Shown: positions 49,690-60,232, numbered from the stretch's first letter. The stretch is 64,000 nucleotides of DNA from JAJRVM01 sp963700515 (GCA_963700515.1 CAVOXY010000023.1:55455-119454), one strand, 5' to 3'. Program-made: numbers and translations. The notes: generated from the letters alone by a model not told the origin.

Positions 49690-50091
49690 TCACTCCCTGC
49701 TGCTCGATGACTGCCGGTATTTCACCGTGACGTTCGTACAAATACCGCCCCGGGGACTGAAGGCGGCGACCAAGGTCAGACGGCGCGGCTGCAGCACGGC
49801 AACCAGGTCGTCCAGCATGCGATTGGTGACGTTTTCGTAAAAGATTCCTTCGTTGCGGAACTGTTGCAGGTATGACTTGAGGCTCTTGAGTTCCACACAG
49901 AGTTGGTCAGGCGTATATGTGATCGTGAGTTGCCCGAAGTCCGGTTGACCGGTCTTTGGACAGACCGACGTGAATTCCGGACACACGATTTCGATTTTGT
50001 AGTTGCGCTGGGGGAACTGATTCTCGAAGGTCTCCAATATTTTGCGAAAGGCATCGGACATTGGCCGTGAACTCCGGATAGGGGTGGTCAT
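49690..50091 (-). CDS. queF: NADPH-dependent 7-cyano-7-deazaguanine reductase
   Basis: Reduces preQ0 to preQ1 in queuosine synthesis. 133 residues, the unimodular form. The catalytic Cys is in FTSVCPKTGQPDFGQL and the family motif is ELKSLKSYLQQFRNEG; FSPRGGICTNV follows. ATG 50091 and ATG 50061 are both possible starts. Neighbour of queE, separated by a tandem-repeat spacer. Confidence 0.93.
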   Translation of the reverse strand: MTTPIRSSRPMSDAFRKILETFENQFPQRNYKIEIVCPEFTSVCPKTGQPDFGQLTITYTPDQLCVELKSLKSYLQQFRNEGIFYENVTNRMLDDLVAVLQPRRLTLVAAFSPRGGICTNVTVKYRQSSSSRE

Positions 50092-50145
50092 TTGTCATTT
50101 GTCATTTGTCATTGGTTATTTGGTTATTTGGTTATTGGCTCGTAT
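50086..50145. repeat. CATTTGT / GGTTATT short tandem repeats
   Basis: Four copies of CATTTGT-like heptamers run into three copies of GGTTATTT between queF and queE. AATGACAAATGACC repeats about 70 bases on (50200-50225) are the inverse of the first type. Confidence 0.85.
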
Positions 50146-50247
50146 CGGACTTCGGGTTGTTTCGAGTTTCGGAAAATGCAATTCGTACGCCGCCAACCAA
50201 TGACCAATGACAAATGACCAATGACTTCCTAGAGTCTGTGTGCATCT

Positions 50248-50934
50248 CTAGGTGCCGCGCACCAGGCCAAACCACTCGACCTGCTTGCGGGGGCAGAATC
50301 GCAGGCCGCGATTCTCGCAATAGGGCTCCAGCCAGGCCTGCGTGCTCGCCAGGCTGTCGCGGGTTGTCCCCTGTGGCATCAGCATGACGCAGTTCGCATC
50401 GATTGCGGGAAATTGTTGCAGGTATTGCTCGATTTCATCCAGATCGTGTGGGGTGTCCACCACGAACTTGAACTGATAGGCATACTGTGCCACGAGTTTC
50501 CGAATGACCTGCGGGGCCTGCCGAGTCCGTTGGTGGCGCAGTCGCCAACGCTGGCTCTGATCCTCGCGTGGCAGAGAGTTCGAGGTTTTGGGACTGATCG
50601 ACATCAGGTCGCAGTGGACGGGCAGGTAGAGCGTTCCTGCCGTTTCGACCGTGATGTGACAACCTTGATCGCGCAATTGTTGGGATAGGGGAATCAACTC
50701 AGCCCACAACATCGGCTCGCCACCGGTCAGCACAACGTGCTCCAAAGAGCAAGCACGCACGGCCCGTACGATGTCGTGCACCGACATATCCTCGCCCGTC
50801 GGCTGGGACGAGGCGTGCGGAGTGTCACAGAACCAACAGCGCAGGTTGCAGCCACTGGTGCGCACAAAGACACTCTCGGTTCCCGTGAGGAATCCCTCTC
50901 CCTGCGCCGAACGAAAGATCTCTGCAATCCGCAT
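50248..50934 (-). CDS. queE: 7-carboxy-7-deazaguanine synthase
   Basis: Radical SAM enzyme making the deazapurine precursor of queuosine. 228 residues from ATG 50934. The cluster motif is SGCNLRCWFCDTPHA (CxxxCxxC), preceded by FRSAQGEGFLTGTESVFVRT, and VVLTGGEPML is the SAM-contacting GGE. The C-terminal FCPRKQVEWFGLVRG is typical. With queF 160 bases downstream this is part of a queuosine pathway; queC and queD are not in the window. Confidence 0.93.
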   Translation of the reverse strand: MRIAEIFRSAQGEGFLTGTESVFVRTSGCNLRCWFCDTPHASSQPTGEDMSVHDIVRAVRACSLEHVVLTGGEPMLWAELIPLSQQLRDQGCHITVETAGTLYLPVHCDLMSISPKTSNSLPREDQSQRWRLRHQRTRQAPQVIRKLVAQYAYQFKFVVDTPHDLDEIEQYLQQFPAIDANCVMLMPQGTTRDSLASTQAWLEPYCENRGLRFCPRKQVEWFGLVRGT

Positions 50935-51084
50935 CGAGCCGTCTTGTCTGTTGCGTAAATGCCTAACGCGGCCGGTGGCCGCAACCACAAACATGCGCGT
51001 GCTGGGCGCGGGTGATACTGACGAACACTCTACGGTGGCCTGTGGCCGCAACCCAAGTCGCTTGGGATCTCATGCACCGGGCAT

Positions 51085-51105
51085 GGACGGGATAGGATCC
51101 CGTCC
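51085..51105. repeat. GGACGGGAT palindrome
   Basis: Perfect 9-bp arms GGACGGGAT/ATCCCGTCC with loop AGG, the inverse of the element at 47303. Lies upstream of queE, on the far side of a second palindromic GGTGGCC-type element (51035-51053). Confidence 0.7.
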
Positions 51106-51181
51106 TACGAACATGCTCACAGCGTGCACGGACAATATCGCGTACGGGCACGTAGATGTGGGCATCTTACAGGTTGAGACT

Positions 51182-51724
51182 TCAATGCACGACCGGTGGT
51201 TTTTCGACATCGACACCGGACTGCGCCAGGGCCGGTTTCGGCTGTCCTGCTTTGGAGGGTTTGGGGGCGAACGTGAGCACGGTGGCTGCCCCGATGATCA
51301 CCAGCACTAATCCGAGGAAGAAGATGGGACTAACGCCTTCTTTCCAAGACTTGCTCCAATACATCGAGAGGAACGTGGTCACGACCGGAGCACCGCCAAA
51401 AACGAGCGGCATCACGTAGATGGCTTTGCCACCGGAGGTGAGCGCCAGGATAATGCCCATGGCTCCCAGCGCGCCGGCGACACCGGCCATCAGGCTCCAG
51501 GTGATCCCCGTACCGGTCCAGTCGCCTTTGAGCTGTCCCTGCGAAGCCAGGACGGCGATCGGGACAAGGATGGCGATGATGAAATAGGACAACCCCACGC
51601 AAATCAAGGGTTTCAGGCGGCTGCCCCCCAGGCCGGTTTGACCCTCGTGGAGCACCGGGCCATACATCCCCCAGCAAGTCACGGTCAGTGCGATTCCAGC
51701 TGCAATCAGCAGAATCCCTTTCAT
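51182..51724 (-). CDS. Small multi-pass membrane protein
   Basis: 180 residues from ATG 51724, preceded by GGGAGA. About five hydrophobic helices (ILLIAAGIALTVTCWGMYGP, LICVGLSYFIIAILVPIAVL, SLMAGVAGALGAMGIILALT, IFFLGLVLVIIGAATVLTFA) and a soluble C-terminal tail. Recalls half-size DMT-type transporters or the YdcZ/EamA-like group, but I cannot place it. Inner membrane. Confidence 0.65.
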   Translation of the reverse strand: MKGILLIAAGIALTVTCWGMYGPVLHEGQTGLGGSRLKPLICVGLSYFIIAILVPIAVLASQGQLKGDWTGTGITWSLMAGVAGALGAMGIILALTSGGKAIYVMPLVFGGAPVVTTFLSMYWSKSWKEGVSPIFFLGLVLVIIGAATVLTFAPKPSKAGQPKPALAQSGVDVEKPPVVH

Positions 51725-51981
51725 AGTCAGAATCTCCCAGAAGAAAGACGCAGGTCGACACGCAGGGGGGCCAAGCTTCACACTTGTGGAGCTTTCGCAC
51801 CGGAGGCCCCGAGAGTCTGCACAGGTGACCTGAAGTTCGCGAGTGTAGCACATACCTGACCCCCCTTGCAGTGGTACTGCATTTGGGGGGGCGGCTGCCA
51901 GGCCGTGACCGTTGGCTCGTGTAGCCGAGAGGCGAACCGCTCGGTGGCGGCGTGACACGTTCTGGCAGGAATTTTGAGTTC

Positions 51982-53670
51982 TTAAGACTTTATAACCGGC
52001 GAGCCCCATTCGGCCATCAACCGCGTCTTGCAATGCGGACATTTCAGTTGGGCTCCCAGCTGGTTCGCCCGGGCATGGGCCGTTTTCCCACAGGATTCGC
52101 AAGTCACGGCGAAACGTGTGCGGCTCCCTTCCAAGGATTGCCAGGCATCGCTGGGCACCTGTTCCAGGTGGATGTCGTCGGTGGTCAGGACGGTCAGCAG
52201 TTCACGGGTCACTGGCGCGACCGCGGCCACTCGATTGGCCAGTCGGCGGACCGAGTTCTCGAAGGTATTGCGGACCAGTCGGCCATTGCCAAAATGCTCG
52301 TCCCTGCATGCGTAGAGCCAATGAAACCCCAATAGCAGCTTGGCTCGCGCAGTGGATGGCACCACGTACTCGTTGGCTTGGCACAGACGATGGTAGATCC
52401 GCCCCAAGTCGACGGGGGGGTAATCTTCGAACAGCAATTGCGTGTTGAAGCGGGAGCTGAGTCCGGGATTACTGCGCAGCAGCTGCTCCATTGGTTCGGG
52501 GTAGCCGGCCAGAATGACGACGATCCGAGCGCGGTCATCTTCCATGCGTTTGACAAGCGCCTGGATGGCTTCCGCCCCGTAGGCATCGGGCTTGTCGGCC
52601 GTCACGAGGCTGTATGCTTCGTCGATGAACAAGATCCCATCCAGCGCTTCGTCGATCTTGCGGTTGGTTTTGGGGCCGGTCTGGCCAGCATATTCGGCCA
52701 CCAGACCCGACCGGTCGGTTTCGACGAGATGTCCCTTTTTGAGCAAGCCGAGTGCTCTGAAAATCCGACCCACGATTCTGGCGACGGTCGTCTTACCGGT
52801 ACCGGGATTCCCTTTGAAGATCATGTGCAGGCTCAACGGGTGCTGGGGGAGACCGGCGGCCTGCCGATGTTGCTGCAGATGGAGGTAATTGGTGAGTGTG
52901 CGGACCTCTTTTTTGACCTGGTCGAGTCCGACGAGCTGTTCCAGATCGTGCAACGCTTGCTCGAGCGAGTCTGCCGGATCCTCGGCATCCGCCTCCGGCG
53001 ACTGTCGCGAGCGGATCGTCCTCTTTTTGGTTCCCGGTCCTGTTTTTCCCCATTCAGGCGGTCGGGAAGTCCCTGGGAGCAAGTCGGTTTCCTGGTGAAT
53101 GATCTTTGTCGCCTCGCTGCCCTGCGAACCTTGATCGCTGTTTTTGTCGTCGTCGAGTGAGATTCGGTTCAGATGAACCTCGATTTCTTGCTGGATCGAG
53201 CGAATCACATTGGCTTCCTCGGTCGTCACGGTGCCATCCGACTTGGCCACCAGGTTGGCGACTCGCATCGCCACCGTCTGCAGTTCAGCAGCCAGGTTGC
53301 GGATTTTGACGATTTGGTCAAAAGGTCGTACCAGGCTGTACCAATTCAGTCTCCCGGCGTCTTCGAACATGCGTCGCGCGACTTGTTTCAGTTCTTCCCC
53401 GGAGAGTCGTTGTTGCCAGAGGTGATCGATCAGTTCGCAAGCCAATTCACGTTCGCTGCGACTCCATCGCGAATCGGCGCAGGTGACGGTCGCGTAGATT
53501 TTGAGCAGCAGGCCTTTGTGCAGATCGACCATGCGGCGAATCAGATCGTGCCGCGTCTGCTCGTCGGCATCGGGTCGATCTTCCAGGCTGGCACGGGCAG
53601 CCTGAATGTAGAGACGCTTACAGTCCGCCAGTGCCGAGCGGAATTGGGCCACGATGTCGGGATTATTCAT
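51982..53670 (-). CDS. TerB-like, CbbX-type AAA+ ATPase with C-terminal zinc ribbon
   Basis: 562 residues from ATG 53670. The first 190 residues look TerB-like (TVTCADSRWSRSERELACEL, AKSDGTVTTEEANVIRSIQQ). Acidic linker. The AAA+ domain is of the CbbX/SpoVK kind: Walker A GNPGTGKTTVARIVG, Walker B GILFIDEAYSL, then SSRFNTQLLFEDYPPVDL. A C-terminal CESCGK...CPHCKTR zinc ribbon ends the protein. It starts 21 bases after the PIG-L gene, so one operon. CbbX-type ATPases remodel protein complexes; the target is unknown. Confidence 0.85.
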   Translation of the reverse strand: MNNPDIVAQFRSALADCKRLYIQAARASLEDRPDADEQTRHDLIRRMVDLHKGLLLKIYATVTCADSRWSRSERELACELIDHLWQQRLSGEELKQVARRMFEDAGRLNWYSLVRPFDQIVKIRNLAAELQTVAMRVANLVAKSDGTVTTEEANVIRSIQQEIEVHLNRISLDDDKNSDQGSQGSEATKIIHQETDLLPGTSRPPEWGKTGPGTKKRTIRSRQSPEADAEDPADSLEQALHDLEQLVGLDQVKKEVRTLTNYLHLQQHRQAAGLPQHPLSLHMIFKGNPGTGKTTVARIVGRIFRALGLLKKGHLVETDRSGLVAEYAGQTGPKTNRKIDEALDGILFIDEAYSLVTADKPDAYGAEAIQALVKRMEDDRARIVVILAGYPEPMEQLLRSNPGLSSRFNTQLLFEDYPPVDLGRIYHRLCQANEYVVPSTARAKLLLGFHWLYACRDEHFGNGRLVRNTFENSVRRLANRVAAVAPVTRELLTVLTTDDIHLEQVPSDAWQSLEGSRTRFAVTCESCGKTAHARANQLGAQLKCPHCKTRLMAEWGSPVIKS

Positions 53671-53690
53671 GGTCTTGATCCTGGCAGTCG

Positions 53691-54459
53691 CTACGTGGCA
53701 GCGACGATGCGTTGTCCCAACGCGTCCCGCATTGGATCGTCCGTGGGGCCGGCAAAACCGAGATGCAAGTGGCGCCGCCAGCCTTCGGCATAGCGATACT
53801 TCCCCGACATCTGTCCGACGGCCGCATCGAGATCGCGGAGCGTCTGCAGATAGGAGTCCAGTCCCTGGCTCTCGTCCAGCCACTGTTTCTGGCTGACGTG
53901 ATGGGCCAGCATGGCCACTTTGTCTTCCTCGCGATCGGTCACGTCGACGTAGAACTCGGGCACCACCAGTTGTCGCAGAGGGTCATGATTCGAATAGGGT
54001 TGAGCGTGATAGACGGCGACCGGCTTCGTCACCGCGGGTCGTGATGGCGTGACGGGGAAGTTGGGCATGCCGCGCGAAGGCGGCGGTCACCGCCAGGCGA
54101 CACGTGTTTGTGTGGTCTTCCATGTAGTCCACAGGAGACTGCGTCAGGAGAACGTCTGGTGCCACCTCGCGCATGACCGAAGCGAGCTTGGCGAGTGTGG
54201 GGCGATCGTAGAAGATATCGAGGTCCGCACAGATGCTCTCATGGTACGTCGCTCCGATGCTCTCGGCGGCCCGCATGGCCTCGCAGCGCCGCATCTCGAC
54301 GATCGTCGCGGTGTCATATTGGGTCGTACCGAGGCAACCGTTGGCGACATTCATATAGTGCAGCTCATAACCTGCGTCACGCAGCAACATCAATGTTCCG
54401 GCCATCATGAATTCAATGTCATCGGGATGAGCAGCTACGGCAAAGGCGACTTTCGTCAT
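53691..54459 (-). CDS. PIG-L/LmbE-family deacetylase (one frameshift)
   Basis: About 256 residues. Zinc site AVAAHPDDIEFMMAGT and the distal VDYMEDHTNTCRLAV are standard for N-acetylglucosaminyl deacetylases (MshB/BshB-like). The frame changes near 54072 (a two-base loss in a CGCG run, or +1), between TAAFARH and GMPNFPVTPSRPAVTKPV. Ends 20 bases before the AAA+ gene and starts 24 bases after the permease gene. Possible substrates are thiol-precursor or cell-wall sugars. Confidence 0.82.
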
Positions 54460-54482
54460 ACGTAGTATCTCCAATCGGGACG

Positions 54483-57400
54483 TTACCGTTCTTCACGCAA
54501 AGCCGCCAGGACCGGCACCCGCAACGTGGCGCGGGCCGCCAGCAGTCCGGCCGCCAGGCCAACCAGCAGGACAATAGCCAGCATGGTGGCCAATTCGACA
54601 ACAGGCACCGTGGCCCCACCGCCAAGCATGTGTGGGAGTACCGTCATCAGCGCCGCCACCACTCCCACGAGAAGTCCGGCGAGCAGGAGGAAGACGTTTT
54701 CCAACAACACAAGTTGGGCCAAGCGACGGCGTCGGAATCCGGCCGCACGCAGCAGACCCATCTCGCCCCGCCGCTCCAGGACACTGCGCAGCTGCACCGC
54801 CGCCAGTCCGAAGGTGCCCAGTAGCAGGCCGAGGGCGCCCAGCATTTGAAAAGTGCGCAAATAGGTATTTTGCAGAGCCATGAGACCGCTGAGTACAACG
54901 GCCGTCTGGGTCGCGTCGAATCCCTGGTCGCTCAGTCTGTCCTCCAGCACTTCGGCGACTCGTTGCATCTCGCGGGGCGGTGTTCTCAACAACGCGAATC
55001 GGTAGCCGCTGATGTCCGGAAACAACTGGCGAAAGTCGGCTTCCGAGATCAACAGATTGCCATGCAAGACACTGAGCGAGAGTAGGCCGACCACGCGAAA
55101 CTCGACCGGGCGGTCATCGTAGGCAAAGGTAAACTTCTGGCCGATTCCTCCGTAAAGCTGCAGGCTGTACATGGCGGTGTCTTTGTCCAGCACGACCGGG
55201 ATCGGTTCGCCCGGCGCAGTGGAAGTCTCCGGTAGCAAGTGCCAGGGGTTCTGGCGACTCGGAGCGTCCGCGGCAGAGTCGACTACGGCGGCCGAAGACG
55301 CAAATTCAAATCCACCGGTGTCAGTCTCGTCAAAATACCGTACAAACGCAGCAGGTACTCCCAGGATTCGCGGCTGCCGAGCTTTGTACAGATTGCCGCA
55401 GCTCGCATCGTCGCCGGGACGCACGCGAAACGTATAAACGTCGCTCCCCGCCAAAACCGGGGCGGCGTCCCCGAGCAGCTCATCACGTCCACTTTCGCTG
55501 TCCAAATCGGCAAAAATCGGCTGTGATAGTGTTGCCATCAAGTCGAATCCGCCCGTACCCGATGGCGTTGGCGTCAAGCGAAAGGCACTCATCGCCACAA
55601 TTAGAAAACTGGCCGTCGCTATCAACCCGATGGTCAGTACGCTGCGCGTCGGATTGCGCACAGCGCTGCGCGCCGCGAGCATCGCCAACGGAGCGTGACC
55701 GGTCAACGATGCCAGGCGGCGTCCACCTTGCCGCAGCGCGTTCCAGATCCAGAGCAAAAGGGCTGCCAGAATCAAAGCACCGGAGCCCACGAACGTGCCC
55801 GCTTGCTCTTCACCACTCATTCGCGTGGCGGAGAAAGCCAAGATAATCGACACGACGATCAACGCGGCGGACACGATATGAGGCCAGCGTGAACCAGTGG
55901 CGTATGTCGTCTCGACGGACGATACACTGCCGGCCAGCAATTGCCGAGCGGGAACTCGGCGGGTCCGAAACACGCACCAGTAGATCGTCAGGACCGACAC
56001 CAGCACGCCGGCCAGGTAACCTATTACCAAGCTGAGTAAGGAATAATGGAACGTGAGAAATGGCGTCGCAATGGCTCCCAGCCACCAGGCCTTGCTCTGC
56101 AATGCAGCCAAAATCAACGCGGCATAACCAAACCCAATCACGATTCCCAGACCGCCGCCGACCATCGCGACGCCCACTCCTTCGGTGATCAGCAATCGCC
56201 GCAGCCGGCGCTCGTCCCAGCCCACTGCCAGTAACAAACCGGCCTGACGCGCTCGCTGCTCAAAGCCAAGTCGCTGCAGCAGAGCCACCAGCATCAGCGC
56301 CGCGGCGATGATGAAGAAACTCAACAGCAGAAACAATACATCAAACGGTGTGTTTCCCGCCGAAGCACTTAACTGCAGACGCTTGATCGGCTGAAACGCG
56401 AATCCCAACGCCACTTTGTCTCGGGACAGTTCCGCCAGCAGCGACCCCTCGAATTGCCCCTCTGTCATGTCCGCACTGGCCGCCGCCCGGTACGAAGTGG
56501 ACTCGCCGAAGCGGCTGCCCCACAAGCGACGCCCGGTGGCCAGCGATACGAACGCTTTGGGCGTCGTCCCGTAATCTTCCCAGTACCGATCATCTTGTGA
56601 CCGAATCAGGCTGTAATCGATTGTGAAGGGGACTTCCCAATCATCCATGGAGCGTTGATCCGTGATCCCTTCGACCTCGGGAGTCAAATCGGGGTCGTTG
56701 GCCAACGTTGGAGGCTCAGTGAAGTGGTGTTGATGCGAGGGCAGGTAGGGCTCAGCCGGCGGGGTCAATGGGGTGACCGCTTTCACCTTCAGTTCGACAT
56801 GCGACTCTTCCGATGCCCCATACTGCGTCTCCGGCTGGAAATAGGTTAACCGGACCTGGTCTCCCGGACCAACCGACAGGTCGCTGGCTGCCCAACTCGT
56901 CAGGACGATCTCATCGTCTGCCAAATGGCTAATCGGCTGTTGCTGCAAGTCGCGCAGCTGAAAGTAAGGACTCCGATCGATCGCGGTGACCATGGAATAG
57001 GGAATCCGAGCCGTTGCGGGGCGATCACCCAACGGAGTCGGCTCGATCAGATTGGCCAGGTATGTGAAAACCGGCTGACCAAAAGAATTTCCCAACCTTC
57101 GTTCCGCCGCCTGTGCTACCACCGGCGGCATGATCATGCGGTCGCTACTGAGGCTGAAATAGTCGTAGATGACCTCTTCCTGACCGGTCGCCGGGTCGGC
57201 ATAAGCCAGACGGGAATGTTTGACGTTCAATCCCAGATCGTCGAGCGTAGGTTGCAGCGCTGCCGCTAACGCTTCGCTGGCTCTCTCGTCCGGTACCGAT
57301 CGCTCATCGGGGCCGCCAACTAGCATGCTGTTGATGCGGCCGGCTTGCCCGAGGACGCTTTGAAGCTGCTCCAAGGCCACGAACGCATTGCGTGGCTCGC

Positions 57401-58039
57401 TTTGGCTAGGATGCAGACTGAACCGACCCAGGCCCCGGTTCTCGACAATCTCAATTACTTGGAGTCCCGGCAGGCTTCGAATGCGGTCCGTTTTTTCTCC
57501 CAACGGACTGTCGGCCGGGATACCCTCGGGTCTTGGCAGACGAAGTGTCACCTGGTCACCGGTTTTCACGTCGAGCTCGTCGGCCAATTGGCGGTTGAGA
57601 ATGATCTCTCCCCGGACGGGCGACTGCTTCGCAGCCCACGAGGGATTTCCCAGTTCCCAGAACGAACCACCAGCCGCCGAGCTTCGCTGCCGACCACCAA
57701 CACGTTCGAGGCGCGGGTCGTGCCACCTTCACCAGGCCGCTCCACAGTTGCCTGGGGAAACAACATCACGCCTACCGCCTGTCGATAGTACTGCTGAAAC
57801 CCCAGTTGCTGCTGCAACTGATCGGCTAAGGAGGCCTGGAAGAAACGGTCGCTGATCAGTAGCTCATCGATCCGTCCCAAGCGGTCGAGCGTCATGGCAC
57901 GTAGACTTCCTCGGACACTGTCTCCCACCAGCAACGCACCCGTTAATACCGCCGTGGCAGCGGCAACACCCAGGGCTACCGTCGCGTTAATGCGCCAGTG
58001 GTAAAGCAGGCCGCGGATTGCCAGTTTCAGGAAAGACAC
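54483..58039 (-). CDS. FtsX-type ABC transporter permease (one frameshift)
   Basis: About 1185 residues from ATG 58039 (MSFLKLAIRGLLYHWRINAT). Two FtsX modules: an N-terminal helix followed by a long extracytoplasmic domain, helices near VLFLLLSFFIIAAALMLVAL and ILIAL-type stretches, a second periplasmic domain and a final FtsX block (LQNTYLRTFQMLGALGLLLG, GLLRAAGFRRRRLAQLVLLE). A shift near 57670 breaks SEARRL from FWELGNPSWAAKQSPVRGEI. Works with the ATPase upstream, resembling LolCDE/MacB-type mechanotransmission export, perhaps of lipids or lipoproteins. Its downstream neighbours suggest an envelope function. Confidence 0.85.
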
Positions 58040-58084
58040 AGATGACTCGCTGCTAGTTGGTAAAGGGTCGCAGGATCACGGACT

Positions 58085-58170
58085 CCGGAGTATTGGAGTA
58101 TTGGAGGATTGGAGTATTGGAGTATTGGAGGATTGGAGTATTGGAGTATTGGAGTATTGGAGTATTGGAG
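58085..58170. repeat. GGAGTATT nonamer tandem repeat
   Basis: About nine copies of GGAGTATTG or GGAGGATTG between ATPase and permease genes. A second run of CCATCCCT / CCATCACT repeats follows at 58255-58315 and enters the ATPase coding end. Confidence 0.92.
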
Positions 58171-58296
58171 GACTGAAGTGTGAGCAGCACGCACGAAGAC
58201 GCACTGGTTGGATGGTCGTTCTGTCTTCTCGGCGCCGAGACGTTTCGATCTTCCCATCCCTCCATCCCTCCATCCCTCCATCACTCCACCACTCCA

Positions 58297-59028
58297 TCAC
58301 TCCACCGACTCCATCCGCTCCACCTCTCCCTCCATCACTCCACCGCTCCCCCGCTCCGCCGGAGCCAGTTGCCCGTTGTCCAACTGTGTTCGCTGCTGCA
58401 ACAGCCCAGCCAATGCCAGGCTGTGGGTCACCACGATCAACATGGTGTTCTCTTCTCGCTGGAGTTTCAGGAGCAGTTGTGCCACCGACAGGGCGTTGGT
58501 CTGGTCGAGGTTCCCGGTCGGCTCGTCCGCCAGCACCAGTTTCGGCTTATTGATCAGCGCTCGGGCCACCGCCACGCGTCCACGTTCGCCACCGGACAAC
58601 TCGGCCGGGCGATGCTCAAGGCGGTCTTGCAGGCCGACTCGGTCCAGCAGATCCCGAGCCCGCTGCTGCACCTCGCTCGTGACCGGTCCCTCGGCCAGTG
58701 CCGGAATCAACACGTTTTCCAAGACGGACAGCTGCGGCAAGAGATGGTGTTCCTGGAAGATGAACCCGATGTGCTGGTTGCGGAAATGAGCCAGTTGCGG
58801 TTCGGTCAACGTGTACGGGTTCTGTTGAGCAATGGTGACCGAGCCGGATGACGGTGGCTCGAGCGTGCCGATGACGTAGAGCAGCGTGCTCTTGCCCGAT
58901 CCGCTGGGACCCAGAATCGCCAGGTTCTCGCCCGCCGACAATGCGACCGAGATGTCCCGTAGCACAGGCAGCGGCTCGGACCGAGTCGGATAATGCTTGG
59001 CAACGTGTTCAACTATCAGGTCGGGCAT
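58297..59028 (-). CDS. ABC transporter ATP-binding protein (LolD/MacB type)
   Basis: 243 residues. Walker A LGPSGSGKSTLLYVIG, Q-loop FIFQEHHLLPQ, signature LSGGERGRVAVARAL, Walker B LVLADEPTGNLD, H-loop VVTHSLAL. Its last 19 codons (ERGSGGVMEGEVERMESVE) lie in the CCATCACT microsatellite, so the C-terminus is repeat-derived. Partner of the FtsX-type permease 258 bases downstream. Confidence 0.93.
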   Translation of the reverse strand: MPDLIVEHVAKHYPTRSEPLPVLRDISVALSAGENLAILGPSGSGKSTLLYVIGTLEPPSSGSVTIAQQNPYTLTEPQLAHFRNQHIGFIFQEHHLLPQLSVLENVLIPALAEGPVTSEVQQRARDLLDRVGLQDRLEHRPAELSGGERGRVAVARALINKPKLVLADEPTGNLDQTNALSVAQLLLKLQREENTMLIVVTHSLALAGLLQQRTQLDNGQLAPAERGSGGVMEGEVERMESVE

Positions 59029-59221
59029 ATCAGCCGCTCGATCTCACTGGCAGTGGATGGTTGGCATGAGGCACTACGCAGTTGTCAGCTTATCATGTTA
59101 CCCGTAACCGTTCACGGCCTCCAGCGGCAAAGGCTCACTCAGTTCCAATCTTACTCTTACTCTTACTCTCTACAACATGCACCGCGTACTCGGGTCCCTG
59201 TTGGGTTGCGGGCCAAGCCCG

Positions 59222-59296
59222 CGTGGCACGCTCGCGGTCAGTGTTTTGCATGGTTGGCCAAGTGTTTGACGCTCGCTCAGGAAAGTGGCACGTGAG
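59222..59296. repeat. Single diverged copy of the 110-bp repeat core
   Basis: Contains GGTTGGCCAAGTGTTTGACG and CTCGCTCAGGAAAGTGGCA, matching the middle of each unit at 26901-27531, in an intergenic region. Confidence 0.6.
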
Positions 59297-59301
59297 TGAG
59301 C

Positions 59302-60232
59302 TTATGAGAGCAGAGCGAGGCAGCCGACTCCGTAGAACGTGTATTCCACGTCGCAGACTTCATCCCACACGGCGGCCAGGAATCCCCCCCCGCCATGTTG
59401 TACAGATTGGACGAAGCGGAGGGCCGCGGGCAGATTGACGGCCTGCAATTGTCCCAGGTCGGCCAACGTCAGGAGGCCCGTGAAGGTGCTCAATACATCG
59501 GCGATGGGGATGCGTGAATTCGCCAGCAGGCCGCCATCGTCATCCTGCATGTCAGCGAGAAAAGCGGCTGTTAAGTCCCGTGACTCGTCGTCCAGGGCAT
59601 CGAGCATTCGGAGGATGCCGATGGCTGCGGCCGTCGGGTTGGTGCCAGGCCGCTTGCTCACGCGGATTTCCCGAAAGCCTCCCAGCGGCTCGCGCTGAGA
59701 CTGGACGAATTCGACGATTCGCTCGGGGGCGACGATCTGCTGTTGCGTCAATTCCAGGCAGAGCAGTGCGAGAAAGGTATGGTAGGTACTGCTGGCCGCT
59801 CCACCAGGTCCTTTTGCGTAGCCACCGTCTTCACAGCGCAACGCTTGCAGCCTGGCCGCGAACGCATCTTTCCAGGCGTCACCCGCGGGGCCATACACGT
59901 CAATTCCGGCGGCGGCATCGAGCAGTGCGACGGCGAGCACGAGTGACATCTGGTCGATCAGCTTCTCGTCGCGCGGCAGGCGGGAGCGGAGGAATGCCGC
60001 AGCCCGCTCGGCCACAGTCCCGTGAAGCTCACCCAGAACGGCGAGGCCGCGCAGGGCAAAGCTCGTATAGTACAGATCGCTCGTCACCCATCCGTCCGGC
60101 AAATCCACCATCGGGCCGCTGGGCACGTTTGAGGAAGTCGGCATGCTGGGTGCGGGTCTGTTCCGGTACCTGCTCCAGGCCCATGGCCAGTCGGATGGTA
60201 AGCTGCTGCAGATAGCTTGGTTTCACGTTCAC
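59302..60232 (-). CDS. Prenyltransferase/squalene-oxidase repeat protein (one frameshift)
   Basis: About 309 residues from GTG 60232, which overlaps the thioesterase stop as GTGA. Alpha/alpha-barrel repeats: FLKRAQRPDGGFAGRMG, SDLYYTSFALRGLAVLG, LRCEDGGYAKGPGGAASSTY, DMQDDDGGLLANSRIPIADV, VQHGGGGFLAAVWDEVCDVE. The repeated QxxDGG(F/Y) pattern is that of the beta subunits of protein prenyltransferases and the barrel of triterpene cyclases. A frame change near 60085 separates the first repeat from SDLYYTSFA. The length suggests a single barrel without cyclase Asp motif; catalytic role uncertain. Confidence 0.75.
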
